From Phoronis australis (lineage: Eukaryota > Phoronida > Phoronidae): 53,126 nucleotides of DNA. Made by a program: the position numbers and the translations under genes. The stretch lies in contig NMRA01000391.1 of the NCBI GenBank assembly GCA_002633005.1, positions 181,933 through 235,058 on the forward strand, given 5' to 3'. Shown piece after piece: positions 36,603 through 48,699 of the stretch. Every line of letters begins with the position of its first letter. Position 1 is the first letter of the stretch. The notes under the pieces are model-generated. The model was given only the letters and a program-made list of their open reading frames with translations, did no database searches and had not been told where the DNA came from.

Positions 36603-37993
36603 GCATATTGTTCAAAAGTACACTGCCTGTTGAGTCCAGCACTTCCGTTGAAGATTCGATGAGCGGACAACATTATGGGAAGAACACGTTCCATACATCA
36701 CCATAGTATTACAACGATCGGCACATTGTTACTCAACTGATGCGCCTCACTGATACAAACTTTACGTAACCCGAGAATAGCCGGGTGCGTGAGATGTACA
36801 CGTGATGCACTGCCGTGACGCAAATGACGGTTTAGTCGGATATCTCTTAAGATTTCGCAGTGATACACAAGAGCTTTTCGTTTATCGATACAAATTGTGT
36901 AACTATTGACAGTTGCCGGAATTCCGGCCGCATATCTGGTATATAACCACAAGGCCTAAATACGCGTATATACGGTACATTTACCAGTTAGATTTTGAAA
37001 TGAGGATAGATTTTTTCACATAAAACTAACAAACAAGAGTTGATACCCAAACCACAACAAAAGGTGAGGAGAATAGAAGCGATATCATTTTGCTTTAGCG
37101 TCGATTTGCCTCTTCAGACAACTTAAAGAGTCGCTTTACCTCTTAAGTGATCTTTTTGATGCTCATCTTGGCATAAATCTAACACTGATATCCACGACAA
37201 TTTCAGAATCTATAAAGTAAACAATACACCACATTTCAGCGTCGACTTTGAAGAGAGTCGCGCTCTCTTTGCAATGAAGATACAAATGTCAGTTTGTCCG
37301 TATTTTGTCATAGAGATAAGTGCTTTAGTTCAAAAAACATCGTTGCGGGCCGCACTTGTTCGTTTCTTTCACGTACCGCTAATATGGAAAGCGTTCCGTG
37401 GACGCGAGAACCTTCCATCGCGAAAATGCAATATAACCCAAAACTTCGCAATGCATCCGAAGCACATGACCACATTACCGTGACGCAAGATTCTTGGGTC
37501 TACGGAACACAGACCAGGTTAAGCGGAAGTCGCAAAACTCAAACTTAAATAAACCAGGAGGTGGAAGAGTATTTTAATTCCCTGTAAAGCAATCGAAGAA
37601 TTCCACGTAAGAATAGGGATGTTAAATTTTTGTTTCAGAAACGCCACTCTTTTGTAAGGGTTAATTCCAAAACATTCTTAGACAGCTGAATTTTTCATCC
37701 GGAACAATACAAGAAGAGACGCCATTTTTCTCATGTCGGCGTAGGTACATGTACTTTTGTTTTTCCGAAAACATCACTGGTATTGTCAATTTCATTTCTG
37801 GGAAAAACTGCAGATCAGTTATGATGGAAAAACCAATCCAATCCCAAATATCAAATATTGCACGAGTTTCCCGGAAACGCAGAAAACCTGGCATACATAC
37901 ATGCTCATCATACATGTATCTCATAAGCTTGGTGTACAACCACAGAACTCTAGGAATTGGTCCTTGATACAACTAGGCGAAAATTCAAAATTA

Positions 37994-38215
37994 CATGCGC
38001 GCACCCAGCCTTTAATATGGGGGGGGGGGGCTCGAATTGCCGATGTGGGCATTTTACTCACAAAAAAGCGGGAGGACTAAAAACACGGGGTACCACGTTC
38101 CGCGCTGTGAATTGTGCGTTTACGCCTTTTAGTGGACTTCTTGTTTCTCCGAAGCGGACTTTTTTGCCTACTTCGCCAAATGGGGGCTCGAACGAGCCCC
38201 CCGGGTGCGCGCATG
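37994..38215. mobile_element. MITE family 3, copy 2 (inverted relative to copy 1)
   Basis: It begins CATGCGCGCACCCAG and ends CCGGGTGCGCGCATG. It contains TTGCCTACTTCGCCAAATGG, the reverse of the copy 1 interior, and a run of G near 38020-38031. The copies are about 1.4 kb apart, head to head. Confidence 0.85.
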
Positions 38216-41200
38216 AATTTCAAACAAAAATAATAAATACTCAAGAGAAAAAAACAACCTAAATCAATTTTTGTGACGAAAGTCGAGTTTATAGCATAGC
38301 CGCATTCAGTTGAACATGAAACAGTTGGAACAAAACAAGAGAGAAGAGCACGAGACAACGGACACTACTAAAACTTGGAGATTGAGGATACAGTGTTTTG
38401 TAACTGTTGCAAAACAAGAAGATAAGCAACAGACAATAGTCAAGCACTTAGAATTGTTAGTCAATAGAAAACATATCGATGAAACCGTAGAAAACCAATC
38501 GGAGCGTTGAATTCGGCATTCATTGCAACACAACTTTCTTCTCAAGTAGAGCCACTTACTGTTTTGGATATAGGTTAACAACAACAAATAAAAAATGGCG
38601 AGCGGTTCCCGTTTCTCACAACAATCAAGTGATGAGCAAATTCAACACTTGTGAAAACAAATTTAACTTTAAAGCCTTCCTTGAAAGTTAACACACGTGA
38701 ATTTGATTGCTACAACATATTGTGGGCATGATTCTGACCCCACAGACGCCACAAATTACCAAATGTAATGAACGATTAGGCTTGTTGTTTTACATTCGAC
38801 TACGTCACCGCAAAATTCTTACGTGAGTTCTATTCCGACACCAACTCAATGCAACTACTTACTACGTACTGCTCTCGGGTTAACGCAATATCGCACGAAA
38901 ATGACACTCCACGTACGTTTTTCATGTTGCTAAAGTATTGCTGGGACTATTTGAGTACCGTAATATATCTGAAATAAAACTACGTCCAAGGATACCTATA
39001 ACACATTCTTACATTCTTTTGATTTCCGGATACTGCACTGGAATCTGGAATGCCGGCAACTGAGGCTTTTTGAACGAAAAATGCACACTAGCGTACAATT
39101 TTCGACAAAAAATCTGGGAACAGGGCATTTTGACAAAAACAATTCCATGATAGGGTCGTAATGTGGTGAAGGTGACCAAATAGGTGAAAGATAGAAAAAA
39201 TCAATAAGGTGCATTGCGTTGACAAAAAGTCCAGGAAAAGTCTAAAGGCTGGCTCGAGACCCCGGGATTTTTCAGTGTTTGAGACGGCGTGATTATTGAT
39301 CCGACTTCCAACAAGATCGCATCAGCTATTTTGAAAGGATTGCAAAGACTTAGTCGCTGTAATAAATATATCACATTAACAAATCGCGAAAAAATCCCAA
39401 TGTAATTTTAATTGATATTAATGACCCTGCAATCGCAGATTTATTGGCTGCTGAGTATTGCGAAATAAGACAGGCGGCTCGGAAACAAGAACAACCCAAA
39501 ACGAATGTCCGCGAAAGAAACTGATGTCAGATTGGGCCATAGATCAAAGAATATGTTTATTTATTGGGGCTACTCATGTTCGCCGAATTCAATGGAGTTC
39601 TCCAGTCATCCAGCAAGAATCCTAACATCGGATGCTCCACACTTAATATAGTAATATGCAATGGAAGCGGATCATGATTATAACTTGAGCTGCTTTGTCA
39701 GATGGATGGTAAACAACTCGAGGTGAAAACCCACATTTGCTACCCAGAAAGTTTCTCTAACACGAAAGTAATGAAGTGGCAAACTGGTGTAGATACAAGG
39801 CGAGGACGAAACTCTATATTGTATGTCGCAGTTTGTCAATCAGCAGTTTCGTTTTCACGCGGGCACTTGGCAAGTTACTGAGCAGTAAAACAGTCATTTA
39901 CACATTTCCCCCACGCACCACAACACGTTTTTTACCAATTTGGTGCAAACAGTAATGAAACCTATTTCGTGTTTGAAAAACAGTAGAAATACGAATTCAA
40001 TATTTGTGAATTGCACGCGAGACCAGCGATTGCTTGTTGAAGACTAAACGTTTGCCAAGGAACAAAAAGTGCTATGCTTAAAAACTACTTCGAAAGTACA
40101 TGACATAGCATAACTGTGGTTTGCTTGCTTGACACTAGAAAGGCAGTATCGTTGCCGCAGCTACTGAGAGGAACAGAAAACAGTGGTCAACATTTGGCAC
40201 GGCTGCAAAAATATTACCAACAACAGCAGTGCAAATCAGTACAACTTTGTAAAAAACAAACAAGACGATCAGTGGTGCACACAAAACAGAGGGTGCATCA
40301 CAAATTGAAAAACACTTTATGTCACACTCCAAATGTTTTCCTTAAAGGGGTAATAAACCCGTAAGGAATTCTTGATACAGGCACCTTGTTCTAAAACCGA
40401 TCTCATCTTGTTAGTTTAGAAATGACTTCTTAACTCAGGCACCCATCTCTTCCCATTTGCCTACTTTTTTCTCAAATTCCTATTTTTTCGTCAAGATTTG
40501 TCAGTGGGTAAATTTCTTGAATCTAACCAAGAAACATCAAGTTATCAGAACTAAAATGTTTTAGCCATGGTAACTGTATCAGATAAATGTTCACACTGTT
40601 GGATTGCAGAATGTCTCCTCTTTGATACAGAAACTGTGGTAATCAAAGAACGACAGCTTGAAGTAAGGGTGTCGGAGTTGGTCACTGTTCAACTTTCAGT
40701 CACAAAAACAAGGGGAGAAGATGGATATTGCCTGGAATCAGTTTGGTTCATAAAAGGCAAATCTCCATTTTATGAATAACTTCAATCGAATTTTCATTCA
40801 TTCAGTTCTTTTTATGTATATTGCATTGTAATTTCTTTCCAGATAATGTTGGAGCATAATCCAATAGAAATTTGTGTGCTTTACAATTTGGCAAACTGAA
40901 CCTGGAAATATGCAGTGGTTGCTTCAACTGTTCTTAAATGAGGTTGGTGAGAAAGTTGTTGACAATTGCACTCCCAAGAGGCTCAAGAATTCAATGTTGA
41001 CAGTGGACAAATAAGACGAGACTCCTTATCATTAGGGATATCAGGTATGGAAATCTCTGGATAATTAAACAAAAAACATGTGACCTGTATTGCATGAAAC
41101 AACCTAAAAAGCAAAGATGGTCACAGACCAACATAATTAGTGAGAACACTTCGCCACTTAGGTTAACAAAAACAACTATTAAGTGAAAGTTGTTTTTACA

Positions 41201-42983
41201 TTTATTATTTGATGATATTCTTTAACAATTAACAACTGAAAGGCTAATCTGTTTTTTTAAAACTCACATAGACATTTTCAATGATTTGATTTTGTAAGTT
41301 AACAGGGAGTTCAAGTTCAAGTTAAAGTTCCGAGCTGGCTACTCCTAATGCAAATAAAAAAATCAATGATCTGACTTTGTAAATTAAATTGGGAGTTGAA
41401 GTTCCATGTTGAAGCTAAGATTTGGGTCCCAGATAGCCCACCAGAATTAGTGTGATGTTCCGTGCATTCCCGTAAGATTTGTGAGTTTGAGGATATCATC
41501 CAAAATCCTATCACGAGGTTCCATTAGTTCAATGGTCCCAACTGAAGTGATGGCCAGCAAGTCTGGAATGTTAAATAACTACTTTCATTCCATACCGGGT
41601 AAGTCAAAATTTCTCCCTGAAAGCATCTCACAAATGTCTAGCATCAAAGAACGCAGGAACTCGCAAGCTGACTGGTGGGAAAATTTACCAGTCCACCCAC
41701 AGCCATGAGTGACTGATCGTAACAGTAAGGATGTTTTAGACACAATTTAAGCCACACCAAGGACTAATTATAAAAATTCACAATTCTCACAGACCAAATT
41801 TAAAGATTTTTTAATGTAGTGAGTCACTGATGCTAATTTTTTACATTTACACATGAAACGAGCACAATTATTGATTGTTTATGCAGAAAATGTCTTTAAT
41901 GACAGTATGATTAATTCAAGTTCAAAGAGATAAGTCACAATGTTGTTTGACAACTCCACTTTTACTGGTGTATTCTGTTTCTGCTTGTGCCAGTCACATG
42001 CAGCACAAAGTATATAATCTACAGTAAGATCTATTGGCTTATTTCCAGAAAAAAGTTACTCTTTCAAGCCTCCGTATTATAACACTGAATCATGTCATAT
42101 GGATCAATAGTCCTGACTGCACTTTGAAGACTTGAAGACTTCACAATTTGTTGCGACACATTAGCACATAACCGTCCCACAGGCATTGAAATACACCCAC
42201 AAGTATATAGAAATATCCATACTGGTGACTGCAGGTAGTGTCACATTTAGTAAATGGATATTAAATGGGCTCCACCTAGTGAGTACATCGAGAACTATTT
42301 GCTTTGAAACAACATGGACAAACTCCTATCAAAGACACAACCTACACGTCAGGTGAACAAGATAGAAACAAAAATAAAATGTGATTAAGATATCAAATAG
42401 AAAGTGTAGCTGACTAAACAAAAATTTGAAACTGATTTGTGGACCGTTGCTTGGTTTCTCATCCTCTACCCTCATCACAAAAACCAACTTTTGATTTGGA
42501 CCACTTACCATAATGAAATTGGTCTCAAATTGTTCCTTACTTGAATTACAGGAAATTTCATGGCTTCGAAAACACTGAAAGTTTCTTATTGCTAGGCTGT
42601 ACAAACAATATTGTCACAGTGTGTAAATATATGATGAAGCATCAGGTCTAAAGAAATAACAACCTGTTTGGAAACCCAGAAATCAGTTCTCATCTGATTA
42701 AGATATCAGTTGAAACCAATTTCATATTGGGCATTAATCATAAGTGCACTGGCGGGTTTCTAGGTACTTTAAAAAGCATATACAATGTCTTCATGAAAAC
42801 ATAAATATGAAACGAGTCTCAACATAAAAGTATTGGTTTCACATGTAAAATGTTTTACCGAAATCAAGGCACCAAAGACGGACTCAATCCACGTCTCAAA
42901 TATTGGAACAAGTTCATTGGGCGCAAATGAACTTGTTTACAAAAACATGTGAAACAAGTAAGTCAATGCTTTGAAGCCGAGTC
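38216..42983. other. 3' flank of gephyrin, probable 3' UTR in its right part
   Basis: No second gene was recognised. The part adjoining 42983 must include the gephyrin 3' untranslated region. A minus-strand AATAAA lies at 41201-41206 but cannot be assigned with confidence. Frames at 40116-40364, 40567-40779 and 41481-41708 (+) show no known domain. Confidence 0.4.
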
Positions 42984-43217
42984 TCAAATTCTTCCAATAA
43001 CCAAAGCATCAACAAGTTCACCTGTTTGAATAGTTTTTCTCTCCTCCGAAACTGGCGGTAACATCAACAGAACATTAACCCCATTGCTCATGCTCAACAA
43101 ACGGCTGCTCAGTTGATTTCCTGTACTGGTTACCCAAGCAACTGGATCACCATGACGCCATGACAACACAGCTCTGTGATACTCTGGTCTGGGATCCAAC
43201 ATAAGGTCGCTGGTGGT
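42984..43217 (-). CDS. GPHN: Gephyrin, terminal coding exon (MoeA-like subdomain IV)
   Basis: The exon follows an acceptor ending CCTTTCAG and runs in frame for 77 codons to TGA at 42984-42986. LDPRPEYHR, the STGNQ-SSRL-SM stretch, LLMLPP and the terminal VIGR-I match the end of animal gephyrin. In the vertebrate protein this subdomain lies in the C-terminal E domain, which loads molybdate onto the pterin cofactor and binds the glycine-receptor beta loop at the dimer interface. Residues equivalent to human Tyr673, Pro713 and Asp729, named in that pocket, are all present. A one-residue insertion lies in the SMSNGVNV segment. The stop falls exactly where the family ends, so this is the last coding exon. 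The preceding exon was not found in the 9.9 kb upstream. The family call is firm; whether the locus is a full gene cannot be shown here. Confidence 0.93.
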   Translation of the reverse strand, partial: TTSDLMLDPRPEYHRAVLSWRHGDPVAWVTSTGNQLSSRLLSMSNGVNVLLMLPPVSEERKTIQTGELVDALVIGRI

Positions 43218-46200
43218 CTGAAAGGATATTATTTTTTATTCTTAAAAGCCCTATTAAAGACTGGATTGGGTGACTGTGTAATAATTTGAAAATACAGTAA
43301 ACACCAAAATTACTGGACATAGTACCCCAAAATTCCCCCCGCTGACAGCTGAGCACAGGGGGAATACTCCACCATGAGATGGCTGAGTGCCAATGGAAAT
43401 TTCACCATCAGATTAGCTGAAGCAAAAAGTCAAAATCCATCATGGGGAATTTTTAGTTGATTGCTTTCAGCATGCATTGTAATAAATGATGTATCAATGA
43501 AATTAATTGTTTCCCTTTTCATTGAATACGCCAAACCTATGGTGGCACATATGGACACACAGTGACTGTTTTCACTTCTCTACCAACTACTTTAAGAAGT
43601 CTGCTTCACAATGCAAGTCATAGCACATAATTTAACATGTGGAGAATTTCTCCCTTACACTGGTCACCACTCTGGTTCCCTAAGCCCCAGACAACTTTTA
43701 TGATGACGCCCTTTGTATTGATTTAGATTTGAGCTAATGAAGTGGAAGGTAATAGCTAACACTACTTTCTTAACAATGGTGGTTGTTATTACACCCAAAT
43801 TGTTTTTCTCTGGCATTTGAACAGAGTTAAAGTCTGCAATATGGAGAGCAGTTTTAACTTGGTACATTTTAAATTTAACAAAAGGACTAAAAAGTTAATT
43901 TGCGTTGATCTTGACTAAGGGCCACTTCCCAAAGGAACGTTGGTTTTAAATATGTTTCATACCTGTTTTCAATGCTTTATTTTTAATACTCCTGTTGACT
44001 TGTTTTTTTTTCTTACCAATTAGGGTTGCTATCTTTTTATTTTGTGTTTAAACGAAGAATCAGAACAGCTTAGAAGTCAGTTGTGAACCCATCCCTGAAT
44101 TTTCCAGATTACAGGTACACCAAACATGTCACAGCAAACAAAACTACATGTGTCATTAGTTCAAGTTCAATCTTTCTCATTAGAGCTCAAATCATAAAAT
44201 ACATACAAAAGTGCGATTATGGTGATAACCAAACTGAGGATTTGGAACCTCTGGACGAATTTTGGTTGCAGTAACTACATAACTGTTCTAGCTTTTCCTC
44301 AGTCATAAAAAATGAAATCACAGCTCTTGCCCACCGACCAACCTCATCCACTGTTTGCACTCTCTCGTTTACTACAAAGCTATCCATCTTCTTGTCTTTC
44401 CGTAGGTGTTTTCCTATACAACTACAATCCATCGAAATTGGCGCATTTTGGCAAATATCAGTTGTCTGGTTAGTGTGTTACTCCTCAAGTAAAGTAGTTC
44501 GACATGCCCTGGACCATAAGCGATGTTTTAAAAGTTAATGACATCTAATTTAGTCACTGTATGTTGTTTATAGATGTTTCAATGTAGCTTAGGTGTATAT
44601 TAAAAGAATAATCAACGTGATATTGTTAACTCTGATCAGTGTTTGTAAATCCACCGAGTACATCAATACGCACAGTCGTTTATCTTCAATTGTACCCAAT
44701 GTTCATAGTTTTTAGATTAATAGTTTATCGATTTTTAAAAATCGAAAACCAATCTTGGTTGTTTTTTTCATCTGAATACAGCTGTGGAATTTATTTTTAA
44801 CGAAAACTGTTGCTTAATGCATTTTGAAAATTCGCCACTATGTACAGGCAGAGATGTTTACAACAGTTTATGGTCGGGTAATTACACTTAATGGGGTCTC
44901 GCTCGCATCGGATAATGCGATCATCGCAACTCAGAGTCCGACTCTGATACCGCACTCTCTTTGATCCTGGTAAAAGCCGCTCAGAAGGACAAGCGGTGAA
45001 AAGTCACGCATCTCTTAAGAAATGCGTGACTTTCGTGTAAGTACATTATTTACGGCATGATGAACTAAATATCAAAACTCAACAAAACAGAAACCTGCAG
45101 AATCTAAAACATTATATTTGTAGCTGTCCAGATCAGTGTTTTACAGATACAATAGAAAAACCTCACCAACAGTTGCCAAAGGTTCTGATAGTTGTGAACA
45201 TCCATTTTCTGATGCTAGCTATACACCTTATTCACAAAGTCACCATTTTAGTAGGTAAGCCTCTTTTGAGGTTTAAAAAAACCATGAATTTGAGATATGA
45301 ATATAACGTCAAGGCATGCGAAAAATCACGCTTTGCACTGTGATTAAGTGCAGAATGCACTGTTTTTAAAAGCTAAAGAGAGGCTCACTTTTAAAATAGT
45401 GACTGCGTGAATTACCGGTAGGTGTATAGTGCAGAATTTGAAACCAACACAGTAGTAATTTGACACTACTTATCCTTCAAGAAAAATGAAAATAAAATTT
45501 TACTTGCCGCCATGTTGTGTACTAAATCGGTGAGATTTTTCCACATGTAACCTAACAGTTGCAGAATCGACCAATCACCTTAAAACAGACTTGACCAATC
45601 ACTTTAAAAACATAATTGTATATTACATTATCAAATTAAGATTGTGATCAAGAAAGACATGCGTGTAAATATACTCCTGCAACATCACTGGTTTTTCAGG
45701 ATATCCATGTCAACAAATCTTTAGTCCCGCATGCGGCAGCGCTAGGTCAAGTCGAAATTATCTTCAAAACAGTTTGTCAACCAGTGATCTTGAGCCTATA
45801 GTATTATCACGTAAAATCAGAAGTATTAACTCTGTGTTAAAACAGAAAGCTACACCCAAACATGAAATAAGATTGTCGTTTTAAAGATGATGCTGTGTAG
45901 GGCTTTAAAATGTCGCGGTACCAAAAACATTCACAATCAGCATTTCTCTACATTTAAGAATGAGCTAAAGTCGTACGAAATCCACAGTGAAATCCACCAG
46001 TGCTACACAGCCATTGCCTGCACTGTGTTCAAGTGGTCACTAGTCAAGTGAATATCCAGCATATGACCTCACACTATGTCACCATGCTTGCTTACACAAA
46101 CAATTTACCATGTAGTGTGATTGCGATTGTGATACATCACAAATGCCTACATCTATTTTAAAAACATCCGGTTAAAATGGACAATGGAAAAGCTTCTTGA

Positions 46201-47205
46201 ACACCTTGAATTTCCTTTCTCTAAAATTCTCAGTCATGACACGAAGAAAATTCCACTTTTAACTAAGGCACATTAATGTCATTCCCATGTATTTTGGAAT
46301 CCCGGAAGCATTTTCAGGAAAAAATAAACAGGGAAAAAGTAGACCTTTTTTAACACTAGAACATGGTTTACAGTAGCAATCGGTTAAGTCATTTTTGGTT
46401 AAAAACAATTTAGGCGAATTTTCAAGTTCATCAAATTTCATGACACCCAACATCCCACCTCCCAACTGGTGATTGTGAATGCTTCTTACCAGTTGGGATT
46501 ACATTAGGCACTTACAACAGGGCAGACATTTATGACTTCTTTTGTTAGGGGATTAGGAAACAGAGATGAGTATCAATGATATAACTGCTGCCTGGTTCTG
46601 CTAACATTCCTTCCGGTCCATTCTAGTCACTGTGCACAATAAAAATTAAATTTGTCATTGAAAATTGAACTTTTTTATTATTAGAACAGCAAAATTTGGT
46701 TAACTACATGAGAAGAGACATAACGCGCCTTGCAAATATATGAAGTGTCCCAGCCTCTTTTGAGTAACCTGCTGGAGCAACACAATGGAGCAACTTGACT
46801 TGTGTGCACCACCTCTTATCAGAATGATCTGCAACCACATAGAGTGTATAGCTAAATTTGAATGGGGGAGAGCGTCAAAGATGTCCCCTGGTTCTCATTA
46901 ATTATGCGTGACCAAAGAAGAGAGGAAGAGACACTCACAGTCTAAGATCATTTCCCAAGATCAGATTGTGCAATTCATAAGATTGTGAACATCTGTTGAT
47001 TGTAAGCTATTTACCAAAAATTGTAGTAATTATTTGTCTGTGGAGTATACTGGACCAATCCTAAATTGAATTAGATTTCAACTGAGTGGGATATACAAGT
47101 TTTTTTTTGACTGCTGTGGACTGCAAATGGCCAAAGTGGGCAAGCATAACGTGAGACTGAGTGAGTAATGGAGTGGAAGTAACAATGAAAGTCTTAATTC
47201 CCAAT
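43218..47205 (-). other. Probable gephyrin intron, left part
   Basis: No exon matching the rest of the MoeA-like domain was recognised. A minus-strand open frame at 44217-44432 has no known domain. The hairpin cluster at 44903-45033 is described separately. Confidence 0.5.
44903..45033. other. Cluster of four hairpins in a CpG-richer patch
   Basis: Four stems follow one another: TCGCAT/ATGCGA (44903-44920), TCAGAGT/ACTCTGA with loop CCG (44931-44947), CCGCT/AGCGG (44977-44996) and AAAGTCACGCAT/ATGCGTGACTTT (45000-45033). The last has twelve perfect pairs. The surrounding sequence is AT-rich. No known RNA family or tRNA fits. Confidence 0.55.
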
Positions 47206-47301
47206 CAGGCAGTAAGAGCCTACAGCAGGAGTACACACAGAGACTGAATACAACCAGGCAGTAGGAGCCTACAACAGGAGTACACAGAGACTGAATACAA
47301 A
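47206..47301 (+). repeat. Tandem repeat, two units of 49 and 47 bp
   Basis: Units starting CAGGCAGTA at 47206 and 47255 share AGCCTAC and the phrase CAGGAGTACACA, and both end in GAGACTGAATACAA. They differ by a 2-base indel and a few substitutions. A third unit starts at 47302 but breaks off after CAGG. Confidence 0.9.
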
Positions 47302-47453
47302 CAGGCTCAGGTCAGGTAGCAACTACACCCGGCAAAAGGACGGATGATGCATTCCCATTAGGGGAACTCCGGTTTACCGAAGCTTCATCAAAACTTCGCT
47401 TAACTTTATGACTAGACAGTGACATCGAAGTTATCGCTAGATGGCAATCCAGT

Positions 47454-47485
47454 CAAGTTGGGAGCAACGGGAAAACGCCGTAATG
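47454..47485 (+). repeat. 32-bp sequence shared exactly with 33631-33662 (inverted)
   Basis: All 32 bases match the reverse complement of 33631-33662. The bases just outside (AGT on the left, GACTG on the right) do not. It lies about 190 bases before the repeat array at 47.67 kb and just after a CTCF-core-like CGCTAGATGGCAA (about 47435). Confidence 0.9.
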
Positions 47486-47609
47486 GACTGAAATAGTGAG
47501 TAAACTTTAAACTGAGATGACTCTAAGGATTAGAAAAATATGAGACCAACTACAACCAGAGCCTTGATAGATGTCACCTGATAACAAGAGCAACGTGGAG
47601 TGTTGAATT

Positions 47610-48640
47610 ACGTCCACCAATGTACCGCTAACGGTGTGCTTCTAGGGGTGATTATTTAGAACATAAAAATGGCGAGTAGATGGTGCAAAATATTTCGAAT
47701 CCATCCAAAAACATGTATTGCCATGAGGCCATAAGCGCAAAAAACATTACTGCCACTAAGATGCGCCAAAGTAGAAAAAGTCGCTGGAAAATCATTGACA
47801 GACTTCCGCTTCACATTAGGAACATACATGCCAATTTCCACAACCATCCTTAGAGTGGTTTGGTTGACAGAGGGGCAGACGCCAAATAACAAGACAGTCA
47901 AAAACAGTAAAAATGACCTCAAGGTGGTGCAAAAAGCCTCGAATTTTACTGAAAACCGGTAGCGTCACCTCACTAATAGATACCAAACTGCCAAATTTTA
48001 TGAAAATCCACTGACGACCTTTTAAGATACAGAGGTAAACGTAAAAAACTAAAATTGCCACTAGGAGCACACCGGTAGCCCAATCTGTCGGAAAGTCGTC
48101 ATCCTGTTGTCAACTTCATATAAATACACCAGCAAAATTCAATAAAGAGCACTTAGGAGATATAGCCATGGGCGCAAAAACAAACAAAACTGTCAATAGG
48201 AGGCGCCACAGTAGTACAAGTCATTGGAAAATCATCGTCAGCCGTCCTCTTCACAGTAAGAACATATATGGCAATTTTCATCCCTAAAGCGGTTTGGTTG
48301 ATAGAACGGCTGACGCCAAAAAACAGACTCGAAAACAGTACACGTGGCCACTAGGTGGTGCAAAGTACCTCGAATCCATCAAAAAACGAGAGGATGGCCT
48401 CATCTCACTAATAGATGCCTAACTGCCAAATTTTATGAAAATTCGTTGATGACCTCCGAAGATACAGAGATAAGCGTAAATAACTAAAATTTCCACTAGG
48501 GGGCACACCGGTAGTAGGAGAGGTTCGAAATTCGTCGTCTGTCCTCAGTTTCATAGGAACACATCTGCCAAATCTCATCAAGAACCTGTGAAGGTTTAGG
48601 ATACAGCTGTGGACACCGGACGCCAGATTGAGATGACGGA
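47610..48640 (+). repeat. Higher-order tandem repeat with CTCF-core-like subunits
   Basis: Seven related subunits start near 47671, 47752, 47915, 48057, 48192, 48346 and 48491, mostly 135-163 bases apart. They fall into three types. The order of the last six is 3-1-2, 3-1-2, so 47752-48191 and 48192-48630 are two copies of a unit of about 435 bp. Offsets between matching subunits are 440, 431 and 434. Each subunit begins with a form of CCACTAGGGGGCAC or CCACTAGGTGGTGC, close to the known CTCF core. Minus-strand open frames here are by-products. Confidence 0.75.
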
Positions 48641-48699
48641 AATATGAGACCACATATAAATATGTGGGCGCATAATTGTGCTTCACAGCCAGTAACTAA

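Noticed and set aside
44217-44432. Minus-strand frame (71 residues) with a protein-like composition in the probable gephyrin intron
   Set aside because: It matches no part of gephyrin, no domain was recognised, and no convincing splice sites were found at its edges.
44931-44947. TCAGAGT-CCG-ACTCTGA read as a tRNA T-arm
   Set aside because: The loop is too short for a T-loop, and no acceptor stem or A box accompanies it.
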